Position numbers and translations under genes: made by a program. DNA of 64,000 nucleotides from Palsa-147 sp963771905 (GTDB taxonomy: Bacteria > Acidobacteriota > Terriglobia > Acidiferrales > UBA7541), in contig CAVYVI010000013.1 of the NCBI GenBank assembly GCA_963771905.1, positions 1 through 64,000 on the forward strand, given 5' to 3'. Under the pieces are notes generated by a model that searched no databases, was not told the origin of the DNA, and saw only the letters and a program-made list of their open reading frames with translations. Below are positions 54,720-63,596 of this stretch, one piece after another; within the stretch, counting starts at the first letter, position 1, and the number at the start of each line of letters is the position of its first letter.

Positions 54720-55115
54720 TTACAGATCGTCGCAGGGTTTCCAGTCCTCCGGTGGGAAATCGATCTTCCAGAAGTTTCTCGCGGGCATGTCGAACTCGAT
54801 GGGAACGTGGAAACCTTCGGGCATTTCCTTGGCGCTGCGCGTGACGCGACACGCGATGCGTTCAAGTGTGCCGCCGTGCTCCAAAACCAGACGCGTGTGC
54901 TCCGTAAGATTTTGCGCGCACACAATCATCGCGCCGTACGGGTTCACGCTCAAGGTGCTGACCTCCAGCGTTTCGGGCTTGTCTTTCAAATTCACATAAA
55001 TTCTGGCGCGAGCGCGCAGCAGCACGCGCTGGCTCCGCCGGCGCTCTTCGCCGGCCACCCGATGCGGCCGCGCGGCCGGCGCGGCCGATTCTTTGGTTAC
55101 CACGGTAGTCCCCAT
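54720..55115 (-). CDS. PilZ-domain protein
   Basis: About 131 residues from the ATG at 55115 (a GTG at 55178 is an alternative start). EERRRSQRVLLRARARIYV is the first c-di-GMP element. The second is degenerate (VNPYGAMIV in place of xxSxxG), so ligand binding is uncertain. The rest is a beta-barrel typical of PilZ. A conserved WKIDFPPEDW end is present. It is transcribed alone. Confidence 0.7.
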   Translation of the reverse strand: MGTTVVTKESAAPAARPHRVAGEERRRSQRVLLRARARIYVNLKDKPETLEVSTLSVNPYGAMIVCAQNLTEHTRLVLEHGGTLERIACRVTRSAKEMPEGFHVPIEFDMPARNFWKIDFPPEDWKPCDDL

Positions 55116-55178
55116 GTTCCCGCTTTCCGATGAAGCCAATATTTCACCCGGCAAGCCAGTTGGTTTTTGCGGCTGCAC

Positions 55179-55500
55179 AAGAATTCAGCCTCCCCGCTCC
55201 AGCGCGAAATTCACGGGCTGAGTCTCTGATTCTGCCGAACCAATCTGCAGTGCGGAGAAAGAAGCTTCGGCGCCGCAACAATCTCTTCCGAGCGCATTGC
55301 AGTGAGGGTTCACGCAAACGCATCGCGCCAGCCTGTTATGGATTGGGATCCAGCGGGGAAGGGCCCACGGACCGCAGCACAAATCGTGCCCAAGGTAATG
55401 CTAGGCGCGCGCCCGTCGGCGGTCAATGGTACCGGGGATACGAATGTGCTCGCTCTGGAAACAGGACCTGGACTCTCTTTCAACACGCAGTCGATGCCAA
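55179..55500. other. Intergenic region between a PilZ gene and pgl
   Basis: About 320 bases. No gene with family features, no tRNA and no clear terminator seen. Short open frames on both strands look like noise. Confidence 0.4.
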
Positions 55501-56217
55501 TCAAAACGCCGCGGATTGATCGAGAAACCAAATGACCCGGCCCGGTGAATGTACTCGCGCGGCGGGATACGCACTGGAATCTCCGTCAGGCTCGTGGCGA
55601 ATCGTCTGGACGATGTCGCGCTTCTTCGGGCCCTCGGCAAGGAAAAAGACATTTTTCGCGCGATTGATGACCGGATAAGTAAGCGTCAGGCGCGTCGGCG
55701 GGTCGGCCGGCGTCTTGACGGCTAAGACCCACCGTTGACTTTCCCCGAGCGCGGGGGAACCGGGAAACAATGAGGCCGTGTGACCTTCGGGACCAACACC
55801 CAGAAAGAGCAGATCGAATGCAGCCACCGCGCCGAAGAATTTGCGCAGCTTGGCTTCATAATCCTTCGCCGCGTCGTCGGGATGTTCGAAATGGGTGGGC
55901 ATCGGATGAATGTTCGCGGGCGGGACAGGTACATGAGTGATGAGGGATTCGCGAACCATGCGGTAATTGCTGCGTTCGTCTTCCGGCGGGATGTAGCGCT
56001 CGTCTCCCCAGAAGAGATGGATTTCCTTCCAAGGCATGCGCGCGGCGTAGTCGCGCGCCCAGAGTTCATTGAGAGCCCTCGGAGTGGTGCCGCCGGAAAG
56101 ACAGATCGCACAACGGCCCTCTTTGCCGACTGAGTCTTCGGCGATGCGAAGCGACTCTTCCGCAACGGCGTGCGTCAGTCCGTTCGCATCGGAGAAGACC
56201 CGGGCTTCGCGAATCAC
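55501..56217 (-). CDS. pgl: 6-phosphogluconolactonase
   Basis: A 238-residue DevB-type enzyme with ICLSGGTTPRALNELW near residue 40, the HLFWGDERYIPPEDERSNY block and LFLGVGPEGHTASLFPGS. It hydrolyses 6-phosphogluconolactone in the oxidative pentose-phosphate pathway. It overlaps zwf by four bases, so lactone made by Zwf is handled by a co-translated enzyme. Last gene of the operon. Confidence 0.95.
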   Translation of the reverse strand: MIREARVFSDANGLTHAVAEESLRIAEDSVGKEGRCAICLSGGTTPRALNELWARDYAARMPWKEIHLFWGDERYIPPEDERSNYRMVRESLITHVPVPPANIHPMPTHFEHPDDAAKDYEAKLRKFFGAVAAFDLLFLGVGPEGHTASLFPGSPALGESQRWVLAVKTPADPPTRLTLTYPVINRAKNVFFLAEGPKKRDIVQTIRHEPDGDSSAYPAARVHSPGRVIWFLDQSAAF

Positions 56218-57755
56218 GGCATCGTCCAGCCGGACGAGACCCCGAGCATGAGCTGATCGGCTTCCGCGGGCCCCCAGGTTCCTGCGGCGTACGGATGCAC
56301 GGGAGGGCGCTCCGCGAGCAATGGCGTGTACAGACGCCAGGAGCCCTCGACCCAGTCATCGCGCACAAAAAGCGTCGGATCGCCTTTCAGAACATCGTAG
56401 AGAAGAGTTTCGTAGGCTTCGGGCAGCGGCTCGAAAACATCCGAGTACTTGAATTGCAGATTCTGGCTTTGCAGCTCAACTTCGTCGCCTGGCTTCTTGA
56501 TTTCGAATCGTAAGTCGAAGCCTTCATCCGGCTGAATGGTAATGACGAGAGCGTTGGCATGAAGCGTCGCCGGATCGCACTTCTGAAACATGGCGACCGG
56601 CGGCCGTCGGAAATTCACGACAATCTGACTGGCTTGGCGGGCCAGGCGCTTGCCCGTGCGGAGATAAAAGGGCACGCCGTGCCATCGCCAGTTCTCGACC
56701 CACAAGCGCAGAGCGACGAATGTCTCGACCTGCGAATCTCTTGCCACGCCGGGCTCCTCGGTATAGCCCGCGACATCCTTTCCATCGATCTTCCCGCGCG
56801 TGTATTGCCCGAACACGACGTCGCTGTGATCGATGGGCATCACCGAGCGAAGCACTTTGGCCTTCTCGTGACGGATAGCTTCGGCTTCAAAGGCCGCGGG
56901 CACTTCCATGGCCGTAAGTGTTAAGAGTTGGGTCAGATGATTCTGAATCATGTCCCGCAGAGCGCCCGCGCCTTCGTAATACTTGGCGCGATGCTCGACG
57001 CCAAGGCATTCGGCGACGGTAATCTCAATGCTGGCGATTCGATCGCGATTCCAGAGCGGCTCGAAGAGCGAATTCGCGAACCGAAATACAAGGATGTTCT
57101 GGACCGTTTCTTTCCCAAGGTAATGATCGATGCGATAGACCTGATCTTCCTTGAAATATTTGTGGACGCAATCGTTCAGCTTCTCGGCGGAGTCGAAATC
57201 GCGTCCGAAAGGCTTCTCGATGACGATGCGCGTCCAGCCGGGGCTCGAATGCAGTCCGGCTTCGCCGAGGCCTGTAATCACGGCTGGAAACGCCGGGGGC
57301 GGAAGCGCCAAATAGAGCACACGATTCCCCGTGAGCTGCTTGGCCTTCTCGATTTCGACGATGCGCTGCGCCAGGTTGCGATAGCCCGCCACGCTGCCGT
57401 CGGGAAGTCCGAAGTAAAAGAGGCGGTCACCGGTAAAACGCGGTGGAAGCTCCGCCTGAGGTATCCCGGAAACGATGAGCTCTTCGCGGCACCGGGCCCG
57501 AAAACTTTCATCGTTGAGGTTAGTCTCGACGGCGACTCCCAAAATACCGCTGTGGTCAGGAAGAAGGCCGCGTTTCCGCAGTCGATAGAGAGCGGGAAGG
57601 AGCTTCCGGGCCATCAAATCGCCGGTGGCGCCCATGATGATGAAGAGGCACGGTTCGGCGGGTACGCGATGCGGAGTCACAATGGATGGCTGTGCGTTCG
57701 ATGTGGCGCCATCCGTTGGCGAAGCGGTCGTAGCGGTGGATGCCGGCATCTCCAA
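56214..57755 (-). CDS. zwf: Glucose-6-phosphate dehydrogenase
   Basis: A 513-residue enzyme; TTG at 57755 follows GAGGGG by six bases, and a second possible ATG is two codons on. The N-terminal cofactor motif is IMGATGDLMARKLLPALY, and the substrate-binding block is YRIDHYLGKETVQN with the catalytic His nearby. An extra N-terminal stretch of about 35 residues precedes the fold. It oxidises glucose-6-phosphate with NAD(P). Confidence 0.96.
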   Translation of the reverse strand: MEMPASTATTASPTDGATSNAQPSIVTPHRVPAEPCLFIIMGATGDLMARKLLPALYRLRKRGLLPDHSGILGVAVETNLNDESFRARCREELIVSGIPQAELPPRFTGDRLFYFGLPDGSVAGYRNLAQRIVEIEKAKQLTGNRVLYLALPPPAFPAVITGLGEAGLHSSPGWTRIVIEKPFGRDFDSAEKLNDCVHKYFKEDQVYRIDHYLGKETVQNILVFRFANSLFEPLWNRDRIASIEITVAECLGVEHRAKYYEGAGALRDMIQNHLTQLLTLTAMEVPAAFEAEAIRHEKAKVLRSVMPIDHSDVVFGQYTRGKIDGKDVAGYTEEPGVARDSQVETFVALRLWVENWRWHGVPFYLRTGKRLARQASQIVVNFRRPPVAMFQKCDPATLHANALVITIQPDEGFDLRFEIKKPGDEVELQSQNLQFKYSDVFEPLPEAYETLLYDVLKGDPTLFVRDDWVEGSWRLYTPLLAERPPVHPYAAGTWGPAEADQLMLGVSSGWTMP

Positions 57756-57788
57756 GTTCGCCCCCTCTTGCGGCGCGTCCGCCGCTGT

Positions 57789-58703
57789 CTATTTGCTGCT
57801 GGCCGACTTCACCGCATGGCCGCCGAATCCGTGGCGCATCATGGCCAGGAGTTTGTTCGCGAACGGTTCGGGATCCTGTGAACGGAAGCGCACATCGAGC
57901 GCCGCGGAAATCACAGGCAGCGGCACGCCGAGCTCAATGCCTTCGATGGCTGTCCAGCGCCCTTCGCCGGAATCGGTGACGTACGCGCCGATGCCGTCCA
58001 GCTTCGGATTAGCGGCCAGCGCATCCGCGGTGAGATCGAGGAGCCACGAGCGAATCACGCTGCCGTACTGCCAGATGTTGCAAGCTTGAAGCAGATCGAG
58101 ATTGAATTCTTTTTTGTGGCCGAGGAGATCGAGGCCTTCGGCATACGCCTGCATCATTCCGTACTCGATGCCGTTGTGAACCATCTTCACGAAGTGGCCT
58201 GAGCCGGCGGGACCGACGCGCCCCCAGCCTTTGTCGACTGCAGGAGCGAGCGTCTTGAAAATCGGAGAGAGGCGCTCGACGACTGCAGCGTCGCCTCCAA
58301 TCATCATGCTGTAGCCTTCCTTCAATCCCCAGACGCCTCCGCTCGTGCCGACATCCACAAAATTGAAATTCTTCGTCTTCAAATCAGCCGCACGCCGGAC
58401 GCTGTCGTGGTAATTCGAATTGCCTCCGTCAATAATCGTGTCGCCCGGCGCGAGATGCGGAAGTAGCGCGGCGATGGTTTCGTCAACTGGCGCTCCCGAC
58501 GGAACCATAAGCCAGATCGCGCGCGGCGCCTTCAGTTGCGCCACCAGACCGTCGAGCGAATTGGCGCCCTGCGCGCCCGCTTCCGACACGCGCTTCACCG
58601 TCGCGGCGTCTCGATCGTATCCGACCACCCGGTGGCCGTCCTTTACGAGCCGCTCCGTCATGAATCCGCCCATTTTCCCCAGACCGATCATTCCGAGTTC
58701 CAT
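57789..58703 (-). CDS. gnd: 6-phosphogluconate dehydrogenase (decarboxylating, short type)
   Basis: A 304-residue short-form enzyme (YqeC/GndA type): GMIGLGKMGG at residues 5-14, DGGNSNYHDSVRRA, SGHFVKMVHNGIEYGMMQAY with the catalytic Lys/Asn. Its length matches the NAD-preferring short branch, not the 470-residue form. It follows a HAD gene by 13 bases and precedes zwf by 33. Confidence 0.94.
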   Translation of the reverse strand: MELGMIGLGKMGGFMTERLVKDGHRVVGYDRDAATVKRVSEAGAQGANSLDGLVAQLKAPRAIWLMVPSGAPVDETIAALLPHLAPGDTIIDGGNSNYHDSVRRAADLKTKNFNFVDVGTSGGVWGLKEGYSMMIGGDAAVVERLSPIFKTLAPAVDKGWGRVGPAGSGHFVKMVHNGIEYGMMQAYAEGLDLLGHKKEFNLDLLQACNIWQYGSVIRSWLLDLTADALAANPKLDGIGAYVTDSGEGRWTAIEGIELGVPLPVISAALDVRFRSQDPEPFANKLLAMMRHGFGGHAVKSASSK

Positions 58704-58716
58704 GAAACCCTCCTGG

Positions 58717-59337
58717 TTATTTTCCGTTGAGGACTACACCGTGCTCTGCCAGAGCGTCGCGCAATTGGTTCGCGTTCCGAAAATGAATCACGCGCATGCC
58801 GAGCTCTTTCGCGCATTCCAGATTCAGGCCGCGGTCATCGATGAAGATGCATTCGGCGGGCATGCGATGCGTGATGCTGAGGGCGCGGCGGTAAATCCCG
58901 GCATCGGGCTTCCGGACGCCGAGATAGCACGAACTGAAGAAAGCGTCAAAATAATCCCTCAGATGAAATGTGTCGATGCGATATTCGTTGATTTCGAGCG
59001 ATTCGTTGTTGAGCGCGGCGAGGAAGTAATCGTTCGTGGCGGCGATTTCGCCCAGCACATGTAGCGATTCTGGAAAAGGCTTCGACTGTGCGAGGAGAAA
59101 CGCTGTGAACTCCTCGCGCGTGAACGAACGCTCACGATAAAACACCGTGCGCTGCAGATATTCCGCCAGCGTAACCTCTCCAATCTCGAAAGCATTCAGC
59201 AGCAATTCGTGGCGGTCTTCGAACTCTTCCCATTCGAGATGGAATTTCTCGACGGCCTGCAGCCGCGCCGCGCGATCCCAGCCGTTCGTCAGGATCACCC
59301 CGCCCATGTCCCAGAAGAGGGTGGTGACTTCACCCAC
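58717..59337 (-). CDS. HAD-superfamily hydrolase in the pentose-phosphate operon
   Basis: A 206-residue HAD protein. The GTG at 59337 overlaps the end of tal-pgi by eight bases and begins the fold. Motif I is LFWDMGGVIL (DxGG in place of DxD, as in YihX-like members), with ALNNES (motif II), KPDAGIYRRAL (motif III, Lys) and ECIFIDDRGLNLECA (motif IV, DD). YihX-like proteins dephosphorylate sugar phosphates such as glucose-1-phosphate; that fits the operon but is inference. Confidence 0.85.
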   Translation of the reverse strand: MGEVTTLFWDMGGVILTNGWDRAARLQAVEKFHLEWEEFEDRHELLLNAFEIGEVTLAEYLQRTVFYRERSFTREEFTAFLLAQSKPFPESLHVLGEIAATNDYFLAALNNESLEINEYRIDTFHLRDYFDAFFSSCYLGVRKPDAGIYRRALSITHRMPAECIFIDDRGLNLECAKELGMRVIHFRNANQLRDALAEHGVVLNGK

Positions 59338-62146
59338 GCAGCACCTCTTCCAGTCGTGTGAGGCCTCCCATGACATCGCGGCCAAGTTGTAACTGAAGTG
59401 TGCGGCGGCCGCGCTGCTGGAGCGCGCCGTAATCTCCTTGCGCCTGCGCGCGAATGAGTTCGCCGAATGTGTAATCGGTTTCGGGAACGGCCAGGTCCGC
59501 AGCCGGAGTGTCGAGAATTTGCAGGAAAAGTCCGGAGTTGGGGCCGCCTTTGTGCAACTGGCCCGTGGAATGGAGGAAACGTGGGCCGTATCCGAGCATG
59601 GTCGCGGACTTCGTATGGTGCCAGAGCAGGATGCGGATGCGCTCGAGCGCGGCGGTCGTTGCATCCGTGGGAGCGATATACGCGTCGATGCCGATGTAAT
59701 CGCCGGGTTTCACTGACGCGAGCCACTTCTGAATCGCGGCACGGAGCTCCGCCGCATTCGATGCATCGATCGCGGTCGAGGCAGCGCCGGACGCAGCGGC
59801 GCCGTTGCCGGACGGTTTCTTCATCGCTTCGCGCGCAAGATCCTTGGCGACCTGAACGTCTGGCTGGTTGAATGGCTGGATGCCGATCACCGCGCCTGCG
59901 GCTGCGATGGCGACTTCCCACCGAAAGAATTCCTGTCCAAGATCGGCGAGATCTTTGAGCGTAATGCGCACAACCGGATGGCCTGCGGCCTCCAGCGCGC
60001 GAAGCTTTGTCTCGTGGCTTTCATCTTTTTCGGCCGCAAGGCGCAGTGACACAAAGAGACGATCGTTTCCATAGCGCGACGCATCGCCGATTGGTTCTTC
60101 TCCAGCCACGGGAATGATGCCCTTCCCTTCCTTGCCCGTGCTTTCGGCGATGAGCTGCTCGAGCCACGCCGGAAAATGCTGCAGGGACGCCGAGGCGAAG
60201 ATGGTGGTCTTGTCACGGCCGGCGCGGTCGGCTTCGCCGAGAATCGCGCCAAGAATGAGGCCGGGATTTTTCAGCTCGGGAACTGTCGAAGCGCAGGCCT
60301 CCTGCATCGTCCAGGCGCGATCGAGAAGCTGCTGCAAATCGACGCCGATAATGGCCGCCGGAACGAGGCCAAAATGCGTGAGCGCAGAATAGCGGCCGCC
60401 GACATCGGGGGTGGCTTGAAACACGCGGCGGAAACCACGCTGCTCGCCAAGCGTCTGAAGCGGCGTGCCAGGATCCGTGATGGCAATAAATTGGCGCCCT
60501 GCGTTCTTCTCGTGAGCACTGACCTTCTGCCAGAAATAAAAGAAGAAGGAATTTGGTTCAGTCGTCGTGCCGGACTTGCTGGATACGATGAAGAGCGTAT
60601 GCCGGAGATCCACGGCATCCTCGATGGCCTTCACCGCCGCGGGATGCGTGCTATCGAGAACGTGGAGTTCCGGATAGCCGGGGCGGCTACCGAAGGTCTT
60701 TTCGAAGACTTCGGGCGCGAGACTCGAGCCGCCCATTCCAAGAACGACAGCGTCGGTGAATCCTTCGGACTTGATCTGCTCGCGGAAAGCAACCAGATCG
60801 CGGACCTGTTCGCGCATCACTTCCGGCAGAGTCAGCCAGCCGAGGCGATTCGTGATTTCGGGTGTGGACACGCTCGCCCAGAGCGTCGGATCCTTGGCCC
60901 AGAGGCGGCGGCCAAATTGCGCGGATTGAAATGCAGCCAAACGCTGATCGACTGCTGACGAAAGAGAACCGAGCGATTGCACTTCGACGTCGACATTTGC
61001 GGCCAGTAGCGCGGTGCGCTTCTGCGCGAGCGCGGCCATCAGATCTTCGAACGATTTCGCGAAGGACTCGACGCCTTCTTTCTGAAGTTGTTCGGTAACG
61101 GCGCGAAGGTCAATCCCGGCCTTGGCGAGCGCTGCAAGCTCGGCCGCCGCTGTCTGGGGTGAATCCAGGATTGTCGAGCCGCGAACCTGGCCGTGATCGC
61201 GAAACGCCTTCAGCGTCGCGGGAGGAATCGTGTTCACCGTATCGGGACCGATGAGTTCCGCGACGTACAGCGTATCCGGATACGCCGGATTTTTCGTGCT
61301 GGTGCTGGCCCACAGAACGCGCTGAACGCGAGCTCCCTTGGCGCGCAGGGGAGCGAACTCACTCCCGCCGAAAATTTGCTGGAAACGCTGGTAGACGTTT
61401 CGAGAATTGGCGATTCCGATTTTTCCGCGCAGCGCCAGCGCTTCGGGCGTGCCAATCTTCTCCAGCGCGGGATCGATCAAATTATCGACGCGGCTGACGA
61501 AGAACGACGCGACGGAGGCGACGCGCGCCGGGTTGGCTGCGCGCTTCAGTCCGCGAATGTAGGCTTGCGCAACGGCTTCGTAATGTTCCATCGAAAACAT
61601 CAGTGTGATGTTGACGTTGATGCCGGAGGCAAGAAGTTCCTCGACCGCCGGAATTCCTTCGGGCGTCGATGGAACTTTGATCAGTAAATTCGGCCGCTGC
61701 ACCGCCTTCCAAAGCCGCTGCGCTTCGCGAAGCGTGCCGGCCGTATCGTGGGCCAGTTTCGGAGAGACTTCGAGGCTCACAAATCCATCCGCGCCGTTCG
61801 TTCGGTCGTACACGGGGCGCAAGATGTCCGTGGCCATGCGAATGTCCTCGATGGCAATGGCGTCGAAGAGCGACGCTTCATCCGCTGCCGGATCGAGAGT
61901 CAGAACGGCGCGGAGTCTTTCGTCGTAGTCGGTGCTGCCGGCGATGGCCTTCTCGAAAATTGTGGGGTTGCTGGTGACGCCGGAGAGTCCGTCGTCCTCA
62001 ACGAGGCGCTTCAGTTCGCCGCTCGTGAGCAGGCTGCGTCGAATGTAATCGAGCCAGATCGCCTGGCCCTGCGCTTCGGCTAAGCGAAGTGGATTCGCGG
62101 ACGACTGTGCGGCTTGCGCGGCGTCTGGACTAACTTTGCTGGCCAT
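59330..62146 (-). CDS. Bifunctional transaldolase / glucose-6-phosphate isomerase
   Basis: A 938-residue fusion with GGAGGTGA before its ATG. Residues 20-370 are a transaldolase (GLSGVTSNPTIFEKAI; LLIKVPSTPEGIPA with the Schiff-base Lys). Residues about 380-930 are a phosphoglucose isomerase (VVLGMGGSSLAPEVF; FIVSSKSGTTTEPNSFF; catalytic Glu/His in the C-terminal part). Fusion lets the non-oxidative pentose-phosphate and glycolytic entry steps be made at equal amounts. It overlaps rpiB by 17 bases. Confidence 0.95.
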   Translation of the reverse strand: MASKVSPDAAQAAQSSANPLRLAEAQGQAIWLDYIRRSLLTSGELKRLVEDDGLSGVTSNPTIFEKAIAGSTDYDERLRAVLTLDPAADEASLFDAIAIEDIRMATDILRPVYDRTNGADGFVSLEVSPKLAHDTAGTLREAQRLWKAVQRPNLLIKVPSTPEGIPAVEELLASGINVNITLMFSMEHYEAVAQAYIRGLKRAANPARVASVASFFVSRVDNLIDPALEKIGTPEALALRGKIGIANSRNVYQRFQQIFGGSEFAPLRAKGARVQRVLWASTSTKNPAYPDTLYVAELIGPDTVNTIPPATLKAFRDHGQVRGSTILDSPQTAAAELAALAKAGIDLRAVTEQLQKEGVESFAKSFEDLMAALAQKRTALLAANVDVEVQSLGSLSSAVDQRLAAFQSAQFGRRLWAKDPTLWASVSTPEITNRLGWLTLPEVMREQVRDLVAFREQIKSEGFTDAVVLGMGGSSLAPEVFEKTFGSRPGYPELHVLDSTHPAAVKAIEDAVDLRHTLFIVSSKSGTTTEPNSFFFYFWQKVSAHEKNAGRQFIAITDPGTPLQTLGEQRGFRRVFQATPDVGGRYSALTHFGLVPAAIIGVDLQQLLDRAWTMQEACASTVPELKNPGLILGAILGEADRAGRDKTTIFASASLQHFPAWLEQLIAESTGKEGKGIIPVAGEEPIGDASRYGNDRLFVSLRLAAEKDESHETKLRALEAAGHPVVRITLKDLADLGQEFFRWEVAIAAAGAVIGIQPFNQPDVQVAKDLAREAMKKPSGNGAAASGAASTAIDASNAAELRAAIQKWLASVKPGDYIGIDAYIAPTDATTAALERIRILLWHHTKSATMLGYGPRFLHSTGQLHKGGPNSGLFLQILDTPAADLAVPETDYTFGELIRAQAQGDYGALQQRGRRTLQLQLGRDVMGGLTRLEEVLRG

Positions 62147-62588
62147 ACTTCACCTCCAACACTCTGATTTTCTCAAGCCGGCGGCGGTGGCGCGGCTCAT
62201 TCGTAAACTCCGCCTTCAAATAAATTGCCGCCAAATCCTTGGCAAGCTCGACACCGATCACGCGCGAGCCTAGGACGAGGACGTTCATATTGTCGTGTTC
62301 TACGCCTTGATGCGCGGAGTAGCTATCGTGCGCGAGACCCGCGCGGATGCCGGGAAGCTTGTTGGCAGCAACCGAAGCGCCGACGCCGCTGCCACAAATG
62401 AGGACGCCGCGATCCGCTTTGCCGCTTCGCACCGCCAAGCCGACCGCTTCCGCGTAATCGGGGTAGTCCACAGGTTCGGTGCTGTTTGTGCCGAGGTCCA
62501 GAACGCTATGGCCGAGTTCCTCGAGAAACGGAATGAGCTCTTGTTTCAAAGGAAATCCGGCATGGTCGGCACCAATGGCGAGTCGCAT
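62130..62588 (-). CDS. rpiB: Ribose-5-phosphate isomerase B
   Basis: A 152-residue isomerase: ADHAGFPLKQELIPFLEELGH at the start, ICGSGVGASVAANK with the catalytic Cys near residue 66, and NVLVLGSRVIG. It interconverts ribose-5- and ribulose-5-phosphate and opens the six-gene pentose-phosphate operon (rpiB, tal-pgi, HAD, gnd, zwf, pgl). Confidence 0.95.
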   Translation of the reverse strand: MRLAIGADHAGFPLKQELIPFLEELGHSVLDLGTNSTEPVDYPDYAEAVGLAVRSGKADRGVLICGSGVGASVAANKLPGIRAGLAHDSYSAHQGVEHDNMNVLVLGSRVIGVELAKDLAAIYLKAEFTNEPRHRRRLEKIRVLEVKYGQQS

Positions 62589-62737
62589 TACGGTATCCCC
62601 GCGGACGATTCAACAACTCTCAGTGTATCATTCCCCTTGCGAGCGCGTCGCCCCGCTCGCTTGCTTCCCCGCCGCCGGTGCTGGCGGGTCTCTAAGACTC
62701 CAACGGGCATACCAATTATGTCGCTCATGAATTTTGG

Positions 62738-63343
62738 ATGAACGAGCCTGCTCGACGGATGCGGCACACGACGAAACCGAATCGGCGGAGCAACCCACCG
62801 GGTGTCATCTTGACAATCGGCCACTCGAACCGGCCCCTTGACCAGTTCCTGGATCTTCTCAAGGCGAATGGCGTCGAACGTGTCATTGATATCCGGACGA
62901 TTCCGCGCTCGCGGCATAATCCGCAGTTCAATGGCGACGCCTTGAAAATCTCTCTGCGCGCGGCTGGCATCGGCTACGTTCAATTGAAGAAGCTCGGTGG
63001 ACTGCGCCACACAACACGCGATTCCATAAATACGGGCTGGCAAAATGCGAGCTTTCGCGGCTTCGCGGACTACATGCAAACAGCGGATTTCGCGGCAGGC
63101 ATCGAGCGGCTCCTGAAACTCGCCGTGAAAAAGCGTTGCGCACTCATGTGCGCGGAAGCTGTCCCCTGGCGCTGTCATCGGTCGCTGGTCGCGGATGCCC
63201 TGCTCGTCCGCGGCGTTGCGGTCGAACACATCATGAGCCGCACGAATCTGCGGCCGCATTCTTTGACGTCGTTCGCGCGAGTCCGCGGCACAAAAATAAC
63301 GTATCCGGCGCCCGCGGAAATGGAACACGCAATCCGCGCATGA
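62738..63343 (+). CDS. DUF488 family protein
   Basis: A 201-residue protein: LTIGHSNRPLDQFLDLL near the start, IDIRTIPRSRHNPQF, and LMCAEAVPWRCHRSLVADAL with the paired Cys-Glu and CHR motif typical of DUF488. The biochemical role of the family is not established; conserved Cys and Arg suggest binding of a small ligand. It is divergent from the pentose-phosphate operon. Confidence 0.85.
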   Translation: MNEPARRMRHTTKPNRRSNPPGVILTIGHSNRPLDQFLDLLKANGVERVIDIRTIPRSRHNPQFNGDALKISLRAAGIGYVQLKKLGGLRHTTRDSINTGWQNASFRGFADYMQTADFAAGIERLLKLAVKKRCALMCAEAVPWRCHRSLVADALLVRGVAVEHIMSRTNLRPHSLTSFARVRGTKITYPAPAEMEHAIRA

Positions 63344-63596
63344 ACTTCGGATGAACTTCCGCCCGTTGCGCTGACGAATTCCCGGAACTCCATATCTCCG
63401 CGTCAGAACTCGCAGGCACTGTGCTGATGCGGCAGGCGGAGCGGCCCTGAGCCTCAACGATTCTCCGTATTTTCCCGGATGGGGAGAGTGTCCGGCATTA
63501 GGAGCCGTATGGATTCGCCGGCGGAGATGGTATTCTTTCGTTTTGACTTTAGGCCAAAAATTCGCTGTACCAGGCAATTTGGAGGAAGTTAGTCGA

